A DNA stretch of 64,000 nt, taken from positions 9,424,001 through 9,488,000 of the forward strand of contig NW_027478161.1 of assembly GCF_051020975.1 (NCBI RefSeq), read 5' to 3'. Numbering within the stretch: position 1 is the stretch's first letter; the number at the start of each line of letters is the position of its first letter. The translations under genes and the position numbers were made by a program. Positions 37,600 through 50,057 of this stretch are shown here, piece after piece. Origin of the DNA: Osmia lignaria lignaria (taxonomy: Eukaryota; Arthropoda; Insecta; Hymenoptera; Megachilidae). The notes beneath the pieces were generated by a model that saw only the letters and a program-made list of their open reading frames with translations, did not search any database and was not told the origin of the DNA.

Positions 37600-40500
37600 T
37601 GCAGCTCGCAATAGTGCAGAGTTATCTCAAAGAAAGGGGCCACGGTGTTTCTGTATCTCTATTATGTTGGTGCGGCTTCGGAACTTTTAAATATCTTGAT
37701 ATATCTCGAGAACTACGCATCTGATCAAAAAATATCATAGAACATAAAAAGTAGAAAACTTAATTCTCTACAAATAAAGTCTCTTAACATTTTGCCATAC
37801 CTCGCTTCGTTTCCGAGATATATGCAGATTTATCTCAAGGGAAGGGGCCTGACGGACATATTTCGAGATATTTCTTCTTCTTGTTGTTCTTCTTCTGCAC
37901 AGCTAAGCTGGAAGTGGCATTTGCAGCTCGCAATAGTGCAGAGTTATCTCAAAGAAGGAGGCCACGGTGTTTCTGTACCTCTATTATGTTGGTGCGGCTT
38001 CGGAACTTTTAAATATCTCGATATATCTCGAAAACTACGGTTCTGATCAAAAAATATCATAGAACATAACTTGTAGGAAACATAATTCTCTACAAAAAAG
38101 GTCTCTTAACATTTTGCCATAGCTCGCTTCGTTTCCGAGATATTTGCAGATTCAGCTCAAAGGAACGGGCCTGACGGACATATTTCGAGATATTTCTTCT
38201 TCTTGTTGTTCTTCTTCTGCACAGCTAAGCTGGAAGTGGCATTTACAGCTCGCAATAGTGCGGAGTTATCTCAAAGAAAGGGGCCACGGTGTTTCTGTAT
38301 CTCTATTATGTTGGTGCGGCTTCGGAACTTTTAAATATCTTGATATATCTCGAGAACTACGCATCTGATCAAAAGATATCATACAACATGAAAAGTAGGA
38401 AACTCAATTCTCTACAAATAAGGTCTCTTAACATTTTGCCATAGCGCGCTTCGTTTCCGAGATATATGCAGATTTATCTCAAGGGAAAGGGCCTGACGGA
38501 CATATTTCGAGATATTTCTTCTTCTTGTTGTTCTTCTTCTGCACAGTTAAGCTGGAAGTGGCATTTGCAGCTCGCAATAGTGCAGAGTTATCTCAAAGAA
38601 GGAGGCCACGGTGTTTCTGTACCTCTATTATGTTGGTGCGGCTTCGGAACTTTTAAATATCTCGATATATCTCGAAAACTACGCTTCTGATCAAAAAATA
38701 TCATAGAACATAACTTGTAGGAAACATAATTCTCTACGAAAAACGTCTCTTAACATTTTGCCATAGCTCGCTTCGTTTCCGAGATATTTGCAGATTCAGC
38801 TCAAAGGAACGGGCCTGACGGACATATTTCGAGATATTTCTTCTTCTTGTTGTTCTTCTTCTGCACAGCTAAGCTGGAAGTGGCATTTACAGCTCGCAAT
38901 AGTGCGGAGTTATCTCAAAGAAAGGGGCCACGGTGTTTCTGTATCTCTATTATGTTGGTGCGGCTTCGGAACTTTTAAATATCTTGATATATCTCGAGAA
39001 CTACGCATCTGATCAAAAGATATCATAGAACATAAAAAGTAGGAAACTTAATTCTCTACAAATAAGGTCTCTTAACATTTTGCCATAGCGCGCTTCGTTT
39101 CCGAGATATTTGCAGGTTTATCTCAAGGGAAGGGGCCTGACGGACATATTTCGAGATATTTCTTCTTCTTGTTGTTCTTCTTCTGCACAGCTAAGCTGGA
39201 AGTGGCATTTGCAGCTCGCAATAGTGCAGAGTTATCTCAAAGAAAGGGGCCACGGTGTTTCTGTATCTCTATTATGTTGGTGCGGCTTCGGAACTTTTAA
39301 ATATCTTGATATATCTCGAGAACTACGCATCTGATCAAAAGATATCATAGAACACAAAAAGTAGGAAACTTAATTCTCTACAAATAAGGTCTCTTAACAT
39401 TTTGCCATAGCGCGCTTCGTTTCCGAGATATTTGCAGGTTTATCTCAAGGGAAGGGGCCTGACGGACATATTTCGAGATATTTCTTCTTCTTGTTGTTCT
39501 TCTTCTGCACAGCTAAGCTGGAAGTGGCATTTGCAGCTCGCAATAGTGCAGAGTTATCTCATAGAAAGGGGCCACGGTGTTTCTGTATCTCTATTATGTT
39601 GGTGCGGCTTCGGAACTTTTAAATATCTTGATATATCTCGAGAACTACGCATCTGATCAAAAAATATCATAGAACATAAAAAGTAGAAAACTTAATTCTC
39701 TACAAATAAAGTCTCTTAACATTTTGCCATACCTCGCTTCGTTTCCGAGATATATGCAGATTTATCTCAAGGGAAGGGGCCTGACGGACATATTTCGAGA
39801 TATTTCTTCTTCTTGTTGTTCTTCTTCTGCACAGCTAAGCTGGAAGTGGCATTTGCAGCTCGCAATAGTGCAGAGTTATCTCAAAGAAGGAGGCCACGGT
39901 GTTTCTGTACCTCTATTATGTTGGTGCGGCTTCGGAACTTTTAAATATCTCGATATATCTCGAAAACTACGCTTCTGATCAAAAAATATCATAGAACATA
40001 ACTTGTAGGAAACATAATTCTCTACAAAAAAGGTCTCTTAACATTTTGCCATAGCTCGCTTGGTTTCCGAGATATTTGCAGATTCAGCTCAAAGGAACGG
40101 GCCTGACGGACATATTTCGAGATATTTCTTCTTCTTGTTGTTCTTCTTCTGCACAGCTAAGCTGGAAGTGGCATTTACAGCTCGCAATAGTGCGGAGTTA
40201 TCTCAAAGAAAGGGGCCACGGTGTTTCTGTATCTCTATTATGTTGGTGCGGCTTCGGAACTTTTAAATATCTTGATATATCTCGAGAACTACGCATCTGA
40301 TCAAAAGATATCATAGAACATAAAAAGTAGGAAACTTAATTCTCTACAAATAAGGTCTCTTAACATTTTGCCATAGCGCGCTTCGTTTCCGAGATATTTG
40401 CAGGTTTATCTCAAGGTAAGGGGCCTGACGGACATATTTCGAGATATTTCTTCTTCTTGTTGTTCTTCTTCTGCACAGCTAAACTGGAAGTGGCATTTCC

Positions 40501-42429
40501 AGCTCGCAATAGTGCAGAGTTATCTCAAAGAAAGGGGCCACGGTGTTTCTGTATCTCTATTATGTTGGTGCGGCTTCGGAACTTTTAAATATCTTGATAT
40601 ATCTCGAGAACTACGCATCTGATCAAAAAATATCATAGAACATAAAAAGTAGAAAACTTAATTCTCTACAAATAAAGTCTCTTAACATTTTGCCATAGCT
40701 CGCTTCGTTTCCGAGATATTTGCAGATTTATCTCAAGGGAAGGGGCCTGACGGACATATTTCGAGATATTTCTTCTTCTTGTTGTTCTTCTTCTGCACAG
40801 CGAAGCTGGAAGTGGCATTTGCAGCTCGCAATAGTGCAGAGTTATCTCAAAGAAGGAGGCCACGGTGTTTCTGTACCTCTATTATGTTGGTGCGGCTTCG
40901 GAACTTTTAAATATCTCGATATATCTCGAAAACTACGCTTCTGATCAAAAAATATCATAGAACATAACTTGTAGGAAACATAATCCTCTACAAAAAAGGT
41001 CTCTTAATATTTTGCCATAGCTCGCTTTGTTTCCGAGATATTTGCAGATTCAGCTCAAAGGAACGGGCCTGACGGACATATTTCGAGATATTTCTTCTTC
41101 TTGTTGTTCTTCTTCTGCACAGCTAAGCTGGCAGTGGCATTTACAGCTCGCAATAGTGCGGAGTTATCTCAAAGAAAGGGGCCACGGTGTTTCTGTATCT
41201 CTATTATGTTGGTGCGGCTTCGGAACTTTTAAATATCTTGATATATCTCGAGAATTACGCATCTGATCAAAAAATATCATAGAACATAAAAAGTAGGCCA
41301 CTTAATTCTCTACACAAAAGGTCTCTTAACATTTTGCCATAGCTCGCTTCGTTTCCGAGATATTTGCAGATTTATCTCAAGGGAAGGGGCCTGACGGACA
41401 TATTTCGAGATATTTCTTCTTCTTGTTGTTCTTCTTCTGCACATCTAAACTGGAAGTGGCATTTCCAGCTCGCAATAGTGCAGAGTTATCTCAAAGAAGG
41501 AGGCCACGGTGTTTCTGTACCTCTATTATGTTGGTGCGGCTTCGGAACTTTTAAATATCTCGATATATCTCGAAAACTACGCTTCTGATCAAAAAATATC
41601 ATAGAACATAACTTGTAGGAAACATAATTCTCTACAAAAAAGGTCTCTTAATATTTTGCCATAGCTCGCTTCGTTTCCGAGATATTTGCAGATTCAGCTC
41701 AAAGGAACGGGCCTGACGGACATATTTCGAGATATTTCTTCTTCTTGTTGTTCTTCTTCTGCACAGCTAAGCTGGAAGTGGCATTTACAGCTCGCTATAG
41801 TGCGGAGTTATCTCAAAGAAAGGGGCCACGGTGTTTCTGTATCTCTATTATGTTGGTGCGGCTTCGGAACTTTTAAATATCTTGATATATCTCGAGAATT
41901 ACGCATCTGATCAAAAAATATCATAGAACATAAAAAGTAGGCCACTTAATTCTCTACACAAAAGGTCTCTTAACATTTTGCCATAGCTCGCTTCGTTTCC
42001 GAGATATTTGCAGATATATCTCAGGGGAAGGGGCCTGACGGGCATATTTCGAGATATTTCTTCTTCTTGTTGTTCTTCTTCTGCACAGCTAAACTGGAAG
42101 TGGCATTCCCAGCTCGCAATAGTGCAGAGTTATCTCAAAGAAAGGGGCCACGGTGTTTCTGTATCTCTATTATGTTGGTGCGGCTTCGGAACTTTTAAAT
42201 ATCTTGATATATCTCGAGAACTACGCATCTGATCAAAAAATATCATGGAACATAAAAAGTAGGATACTTAATTCTCTACAAAAAAGGTCTCTTAACATTT
42301 TGCCATAGCTCGCTTCGTTTCCGAGATATTTGCAGATTTATCTCAAGGGAAGGGGCCTGACGGACATATTTCGAGATATTTCTTCTTCTTGTTGTTCTTC
42401 TTCTGCACAGCTAAACTGGAAGTGGCATT
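37600..42429. repeat. 15-monomer tandem duplication, copy 1 (4,830-bp unit)
   Basis: Rare markers in order are CTACGGTTCTG (38036), CATACAACATGAAAAGTAGG (38380), AAGGGAAAGGGCC (38479), CTCATAGAAAGG (39558), AAGGTAAGG (40398), CACAGCGAAGC (40797), CTGGCAGTGG (41128), CACATCTAAACTGG (41441) and CTGACGGGCATA (42035). All recur exactly 4,830 bp downstream. Bases private to this copy by eye are C at 39355, G at 40062 and C at 42108. The match to copy 2 ends near 42,245. Confidence 0.93.
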
Positions 42430-45400
42430 TCCAGCTCGCAATAGTGCAGAGTTATCTCAAAGAAAGGGGCCACGGTGTTTCTGTATCTCTATTATGTTGG
42501 TGCGGCTTCGGAACTTTTAAATATCTTGATATATCTCGAGAACTACGCATCTGATCAAAAAATATCATAGAACATAAAAAGTAGAAAACTTAATTCTCTA
42601 CAAATAAAGTCTCTTAACATTTTGCCATACCTCGCTTCGTTTCCGAGATATATGCAGATTTATCTCAAGGGAAGGGGCCTGACGGACATATTTCGAGATA
42701 TTTCTTCTTCTTGTTGTTCTTCTTCTGCACAGCTAAGCTGGAAGTGGCATTTGCAGCTCGCAATAGTGCAGAGTTATCTCAAAGAAGGAGGCCACGGTGT
42801 TTCTGTACCTCTATTATGTTGGTGCGGCTTCGGAACTTTTAAATATCTCGATATATCTCGAAAACTACGGTTCTGATCAAAAAATATCATAGAACATAAC
42901 TTGTAGGAAACATAATTCTCTACAAAAAAGGTCTCTTAACATTTTGCCATAGCTCGCTTCGTTTCCGAGATATTTGCAGATTCAGCTCAAAGGAACGGGC
43001 CTGACGGACATATTTCGAGATATTTCTTCTTCTTGTTGTTCTTCTTCTGCACAGCTAAGCTGGAAGTGGCATTTACAGCTCGCAATAGTGCGGAGTTATC
43101 TCAAAGAAAGGGGCCACGGTGTTTCTGTATCTCTATTATGTTGGTGCGGCTTCGGAACTTTTAAATATCTTGATATATCTCGAGAACTACGCATCTGATC
43201 AAAAGATATCATACAACATGAAAAGTAGGAAACTCAATTCTCTACAAATAAGGTCTCTTAACATTTTGCCATAGCGCGCTTCGTTTCCGAGATATATGCA
43301 GATTTATCTCAAGGGAAAGGGCCTGACGGACATATTTCGAGATATTTCTTCTTCTTGTTGTTCTTCTTCTGCACAGTTAAGCTGGAAGTGGCATTTGCAG
43401 CTCGCAATAGTGCAGAGTTATCTCAAAGAAGGAGGCCACGGTGTTTCTGTACCTCTATTATGTTGGTGCGGCTTCGGAACTTTTAAATATCTCGATATAT
43501 CTCGAAAACTACGCTTCTGATCAAAAAATATCATAGAACATAACTTGTAGGAAACATAATTCTCTACGAAAAACGTCTCTTAACATTTTGCCATAGCTCG
43601 CTTCGTTTCCGAGATATTTGCAGATTCAGCTCAAAGGAACGGGCCTGACGGACATATTTCGAGATATTTCTTCTTCTTGTTGTTCTTCTTCTGCACAGCT
43701 AAGCTGGAAGTGGCATTTACAGCTCGCAATAGTGCGGAGTTATCTCAAAGAAAGGGGCCACGGTGTTTCTGTATCTCTATTATGTTGGTGCGGCTTCGGA
43801 ACTTTTAAATATCTTGATATATCTCGAGAACTACGCATCTGATCAAAAGATATCATAGAACATAAAAAGTAGGAAACTTAATTCTCTACAAATAAGGTCT
43901 CTTAACATTTTGCCATAGCGCGCTTCGTTTCCGAGATATTTGCAGGTTTATCTCAAGGGAAGGGGCCTGACGGACATATTTCGAGATATTTCTTCTTCTT
44001 GTTGTTCTTCTTCTGCACAGCTAAGCTGGAAGTGGCATTTGCAGCTCGCAATAGTGCAGAGTTATCTCAAAGAAAGGGGCCACGGTGTTTCTGTATCTCT
44101 ATTATGTTGGTGCGGCTTCGGAACTTTTAAATATCTTGATATATCTCGAGAACTACGCATCTGATCAAAAGATATCATAGAACATAAAAAGTAGGAAACT
44201 TAATTCTCTACAAATAAGGTCTCTTAACATTTTGCCATAGCGCGCTTCGTTTCCGAGATATTTGCAGGTTTATCTCAAGGGAAGGGGCCTGACGGACATA
44301 TTTCGAGATATTTCTTCTTCTTGTTGTTCTTCTTCTGCACAGCTAAGCTGGAAGTGGCATTTGCAGCGCGCAATAGTGCAGAGTTATCTCATAGAAAGGG
44401 GCCACGGTGTTTCTGTATCTCTATTATGTTGGTGCGGCTTCGGAACTTTTAAATATCTTGATATATCTCGAGAACTACGCATCTGATCAAAAAATATCAT
44501 AGAACATAAAAAGTAGAAAACTTAATTCTCTACAAATAAAGTCTCTTAACATTTTGCCATACCTCGCTTCGTTTCCGAGATATATGCAGATTTATCTCAA
44601 GGGAAGGGGCCTGACGGACATATTTCGAGATATTTCTTCTTCTTGTTGTTCTTCTTCTGCACAGCTAAGCTGGAAGTGGCATTTGCAGCTCGCAATAGTG
44701 CAGAGTTATCTCAAAGAAGGAGGCCACGGTGTTTCTGTACCTCTATTATGTTGGTGCGGCTTCGGAACTTTTAAATATCTCGATATATCTCGAAAACTAC
44801 GCTTCTGATCAAAAAATATCATAGAACATAACTTGTAGGAAACATAATTCTCTACAAAAAAGGTCTCTTAACATTTTGCCATAGCTCGCTTCGTTTCCGA
44901 GATATTTGCAGATTCAGCTCAAAGGAACGGGCCTGACGGACATATTTCGAGATATTTCTTCTTCTTGTTGTTCTTCTTCTGCACAGCTAAGCTGGAAGTG
45001 GCATTTACAGCTCGCAATAGTGCGGAGTTATCTCAAAGAAAGGGGCCACGGTGTTTCTGTATCTCTATTATGTTGGTGCGGCTTCGGAACTTTTAAATAT
45101 CTTGATATATCTCGAGAACTACGCATCTGATCAAAAGATATCATAGAACATAAAAAGTAGGAAACTTAATTCTCTACAAATAAGGTCTCTTAACATTTTG
45201 CCATAGCGCGCTTCGTTTCCGAGATATTTGCAGGTTTATCTCAAGGTAAGGGGCCTGACGGACATATTTCGAGATATTTCTTCTTCTTGTTGTTCTTCTT
45301 CTGCACAGCTAAACTGGAAGTGGCATTTCCAGCTCGCAATAGTGCAGAGTTATCTCAAAGAAAGGGGCCACGGTGTTTCTGTATCTCTATTATGTTGGTG

Positions 45401-47075
45401 CGGCTTCGGAACTTTTAAATATCTTGATATATCTCGAGAACTACGCATCTGATCAAAAAATATCATAGAACATAAAAAGTAGAAAACTTAATTCTCTACA
45501 AATAAAGTCTCTTAACATTTTGCCATAGCTCGCTTCGTTTCCGAGATATTTGCAGATTTATCTCAAGGGAAGGGGCCTGACGGACATATTTCGAGATATT
45601 TCTTCTTCTTGTTGTTCTTCTTCTGCACAGCGAAGCTGGAAGTGGCATTTGCAGCTCGCAATAGTGCAGAGTTATCTCAAAGAAGGAGGCCACGGTGTTT
45701 CTGTACCTCTATTATGTTGGTGCGGCTTCGGAACTTTTAAATATCTCGATATATCTCGAAAACTACGCTTCTGATCAAAAAATATCATAGAACATAACTT
45801 GTAGGAAACATAATCCTCTACAAAAAAGGTCTCTTAATATTTTGCCATAGCTCGCTTTGTTTCCGAGATATTTGCAGATTCAGCTCAAAGGAACGGGCCT
45901 GACGGACATATTTCGAGATATTTCTTCTTCTTGTTGTTCTTCTTCTGCACAGCTAAGCTGGCAGTGGCATTTACAGCTCGCAATAGTGCGGAGTTATCTC
46001 AAAGAAAGGGGCCACGGTGTTTCTGTATCTCTATTATGTTGGTGCGGCTTCGGAACTTTTAAATATCTTGATATATCTCGAGAATTACGCATCTGATCAA
46101 AAAATATCATAGAACATAAAGAGTAGGCCACTTAATTCTCTACACAAAAGGTCTCTTAACATTTTGCCATAGCTCGCTTCGTTTCCGAGATATTTGCAGA
46201 TTTATCTCAAGGGAAGGGGCCTGACGGACATATTTCGAGATATTTCTTCTTCTTGTTGTTCTTCTTCTGCACATCTAAACTGGAAGTGGCATTTCCAGCT
46301 CGCAATAGTGCAGAGTTATCTCAAAGAAGGAGGCCACGGTGTTTCTGTACCTCTATTATGTTGGTGCGGCTTCGGAACTTTTAAATATCTCGATATATCT
46401 CGAAAACTACGCTTCTGATCAAAAAATATCATAGAACATAACTTGTAGGAAACATAATTCTCTACAAAAAAGGTCTATTAATATTTTGCCATAGCTCGCT
46501 TCGTTTCCGAGATATTTGCAGATTCAGCTCAAAGGAACGGGCCTGACGGACATATTTCGAGATATTTCTTCTTCTTGTTGTTCTTCTTCTGCACAGCTAA
46601 GCTGGAAGTGGCATTTACAGCTCGCTATAGTGCGGAGTTATCTCAAAGAAAGGGGCCACGGTGTTTCTGTATCTCTATTATGTTGGTGCGGCTTCGGAAC
46701 TTTTAAATATCTTGATATATCTCGAGAATTACGCATCTGATCAAAAAATATCATAGAACATAAAAAGTAGGCCACTTAATTCTCTACACAAAAGGTCTCT
46801 TAACATTTTGCCATAGCTCACTTCGTTTCCGAGATATTTGCAGATATATCTCAGGGGAAGGGGCCTGACGGGCATATTTCGAGATATTTCTTCTTCTTGT
46901 TGTTCTTCTTCTGCACAGCTAAACTGGAAGTGGCATTTCCAGCTCGCAATAGTGCAGAGTTATCTCAAAGAAAGGGGCCACGGTGTTTCTGTATCTCTAT
47001 TATGTTGGTGCGGCTTCGGAACTTTTAAATATCTTGATATATCTCGAGAACTACGCATCTGATCAAAAAATATCA
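42430..47075. repeat. 15-monomer tandem duplication, copy 2
   Basis: This is almost identical to 37,600-42,245. I find about seven single-base differences by eye and no indel: copy 2 positions 44185, 44367, 44892, 46121, 46477, 46820 and 46938. That suggests a very recent duplication. The right edge is where CATGGAACATAAAAAGTAGGATAC in copy 1 is replaced by CATAGAACATA...GTAGGAAAC here. Confidence 0.93.
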
Positions 47076-47159
47076 TAGAACATAAAAAGTAGGAAACTTA
47101 ATTCTCTACAAAAAAGGTCTCTTAACATTTTGCCATAGCTCGCTTCGTTTCCGAGATAT

Positions 47160-47481
47160 TTGCAGATTTATCTCAAGGGAAGGGGCCTGACGGACATATT
47201 TCGAGATATTTCTTCTTCTTGTTGTTCTTCTTCTGCACAGCTAAGCTGGAAGTGGCATTTGCAGCTCGCAATAGTGCAGAGTTATCTCAAAGAAAGGGGC
47301 CACGGTGTTTCTGTATCTCTATTATGTTGGTGCGGCTTCGGAACTTTAAAATATCTTGATATATCTCGAGAACTACGCATCTGATCAAAAAATATCATAG
47401 AACATAAAAAGTAGGAAACTTAATTCTCTACAAAAAAGGTCTCTTAACATTTTGCCATAGCTCGCTTTGTTTCCGAGATAT
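47160..47481. repeat. Near-consensus monomer, used as reference for the internal map
   Basis: Internal landmarks of the 322-bp unit (position 1 = T of TTGCAGA) follow. Two copies of a 27-bp element lie at 2-28 and 116-142. CGAGATAT lies at 43-50 and 315-322, with its inverse at 203-210. A TTC/TTG pyrimidine tract runs from 51 to 75. CTCGAG is at 206-211 and TGATCA at 223-228. A-tracts lie at 228-233, 247-251 and 273-278. This monomer differs from consensus by AACTTTAAAATATC. A 74-codon TTG-initiated open frame spans positions 1-225 and is judged non-coding. Confidence 0.9.
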
Positions 47482-48769
47482 TTGCAGATTTATCTCGAGG
47501 GAAGGGGCCTGACGGACATATTTCGAGATATTTCTTCTTCTTGTTGTTCTTCTTCTGCACAGCTAAGCTGGAAGTGGCATTTGCGGCTCGCACTAGTGCA
47601 GAGTTATCTCAAAGAAAGGGGCCACGGTGTTTCTGTATCTCTATTATGTTGGTGCGGCTTCGGAACTTTTAAATATCTCGATATATCTCGAAAACTACGC
47701 TTCTGATCAAAAAATATCATAGAACATAAATTGTAGGAAACATAATTCTCTACAAAAAAGGTCTCTTAAGATTTTGCAGTAGCTCGTTTCGTTTCCGAGA
47801 TATTTGCAGATATATCTCAAGGGAAGGGGCCTGACGGACATATTTCGAGATATTTCTTCTTCTTGTTGTTCTTCTTCTGCACAGCTAAGCTGGAAGTGGC
47901 ATTTGCAGCTCGCAATAGTGCAGAGTTATCTCAAAGAAAGGGGCCACGGTGTTTCTGTATCTCTATTATGTTGGTGCGGCTTCGGAACTTTTAAATATCT
48001 TGATATATCTCGAGAACTACGCATCTGGTCAAAAATTATCATAGAACATAAAAAGTAGGAAACTTAATTCTCTACAAAAAAGGTCTCTTAACATTTTGCC
48101 ATAGCTCGCTTCGTTTCCGAGATATTTTCAGATTTATCTCAAGGGAAGGGGCCTGACGGACATATTTCGAGATATTTCTTCTTCTTGTTGTTCTTCTTCT
48201 GCACAGCTAAACTGGAAGTGGCATTTCCAGCTCGCAATAGTGCAGAGTTATCTCAAAGAAAGGGGCCACGGTGTTTCTGTATCTCTATTATGTTGGTGCG
48301 GCTTCGGAACTTTTAAATATCTTGATATATCTCGAGAACTACGCATCTGATCAAAAAATATCATAGAACATAAAAAGTAGGAAACTTAATTCTCTACAAA
48401 AAAGGTCTCTTAAGATTTTGCCATAGCTGGTTTCGTTTCCGAGATATTTGCAGATATATCTCAAGGGAAGGGGCCTGACGGACATATTTCGGGATATTTC
48501 TTCTTCTTGTTGTTCTTCTTCTGCACAGCTAAGCTGGAAGTGGCATTTGCAGCTCGCAATCGTGCAGAGTTATCTCAAAGAAAGCGGCGACGGTGTTTCT
48601 GTATCTCTATTATGTTGGTGCGGCTTCAGAACTTTTAAATATCTTGATATATCTCGAGAACTACGCAACTGATCAAAAAATATCATAGAACATAAAAAGT
48701 AGGAAACTTAATTCTCTACAAAAAAGGTCTCTTAACATTTTGCCATAGCTCGCTTCGTTTCCGAGACAT
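47160..48769. repeat. 5-monomer block copied 7,406 bp downstream, copy 1
   Basis: AACTTTAAAATATC (47160), CGCACTAGTGC (47482), TTTTGCAGTAGCTCGTTTCG before 47804, CTGGTCAAAAATTATC (48027) and AAAGCGGCGACGG with CGCAACTGATC (48448) all recur 23 monomers downstream. The fourth monomer differs between copies: 48126 has GATATTTTCAG with AAACTGG, while 55532 is the ACTAGT type. Confidence 0.85.
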
Positions 48770-50057
48770 TTTCAGATTTATCTCAAGGGAAGGGGCCTGA
48801 CGGACATATTTCGAGATATTTCTTCTTCTTGTTGTTCTTCTTCTGCACAGCTAAACTGGAAGTGGCATTTCCAGCTCGCAATAGTGCAGAGTTATCTCAA
48901 AGAAAGGGGCCACGGTGTTTCTGTATCTCTATTATGTTGGTGCGGCTTCGGAACTTTTAAATATCTTGATATATCTCCAGAACTACGCATCTGATCAAAA
49001 AATATCATGGAACATAAAAAGTAGGATACTTAATTCTCTACAAAAAAGGTCTCTTAACATTTTGCCATAGCTCGCTTCGTTTCCGAGATATTTGCAGATT
49101 TATCTCAAGGGAAGGGGCCTGACGGACATATTTCGAGATATTTCTTCTTCTTGTTGTTCTTCTTCTGCACAGCTAAACTGGAAGTGGCATTTCCAGCTCG
49201 CAATAGTGCAGAGTTATCTCAAAGAAAGGGGCCACGGTGTTTCTGTATCTCTATTATGTTGGTGCGGCTTCGGAACTTTTAAATATCTTGATATATCTCG
49301 AGAACTACGCATCTGATCAAAAAATATCATAGAACATAAAAAGTAGGAAACTTAATTCTCTACAAAAAATGTCTCTTAACATTTTGCCATAGCTCGCTTC
49401 GTTTCCGAGATATTTGCAGATTCATCTCAAAGGAACGGGCCTGACGGACATATTTCGAGATATTTCTTCTTCTTGTTGTTCTTCCTCTGCACAGCTAAGC
49501 TGGAAGTGGCATTTGCAGCTCGCAATAGTGCAGAGTTATCTCAAAGAAAGGGGCCACGGTGTTTCTGTATCTCTATTATGTTGGTGCGGCTTCGGAACTT
49601 TTAAATATCTTGATATATCTCGAGAACTACGCATCTGATCAAAAAATATCATAGAACATAAAAAGTAGGAAACTTAATTCTCTACAAAAAAGGTCTCTTA
49701 ACATTTTCCCATAGCTGGCATCGTTTCCGAGATATTTGCAGATTTAGCTCAAGGGAAGGGGCCTGACGGACATATTCCGAGATATTTCTTCTTCTTGTTG
49801 TTCCTCTTCTGCACAGCTAAGCTGGAAGTGGCATTTGCAGCTCGCAATAGTGCAGAGTTATCTCAAAGAAAGAGGCCACGGTGTTTCTGTACCTCTATTA
49901 TGTTGGTGCAGCTTCGGAACTTTTGAATATCTTGATATATCTCGAGAACTACGCATCTGATCAAAAAATATCATAGAACATAAAAAGTAGGAAACTTAAT
50001 TCTCTACAAAAAAGGGCTCTTAACATTTTGCCATAGCTCGCTTCGTTTCCGAGATAT
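48770..50057. repeat. Four mixed monomers
   Basis: The monomer at 48770 has GACATTTTCAG and ends with CTCCAGAACTAC. The one at 49092 is the AAACTGG/TTCCAGC type. The one at 49414 has ATTCATCTCAAAGGAACGGG, seen again only at 61328. The one at 49736 joins a hexamer-type 5' part (TTTTCCCATAGCTGG, GATTTAGCTC, ATATTCCGAG) to a GTACCTC / GTGCAGC / TTTTGAATATC 3' part. Confidence 0.8.

Noticed and set aside
37600..47075. Treating the near-identical 4.83-kb copies as an assembly error
   Set aside because: About seven differences spread along the copies and different right flanks favour two real copies, but I cannot exclude an artefact without reads, so it is kept as a finding with that caveat.
47331..47365. 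TATA-like stretch (TTTTAAATATCTTGATATATC) as a promoter in each monomer
   Set aside because: AT-rich strings are expected at 61% A+T, and no initiator or downstream element supports a start site. Transcription data would be needed.
47464..47484. CENP-B box in the CGCTTYGTTTCCGAGAT region or around TTTCGAGATATTT
   Set aside because: TTCG is present, but the required A and CGGG at the fixed spacing are not, so the core bases of the box do not match.
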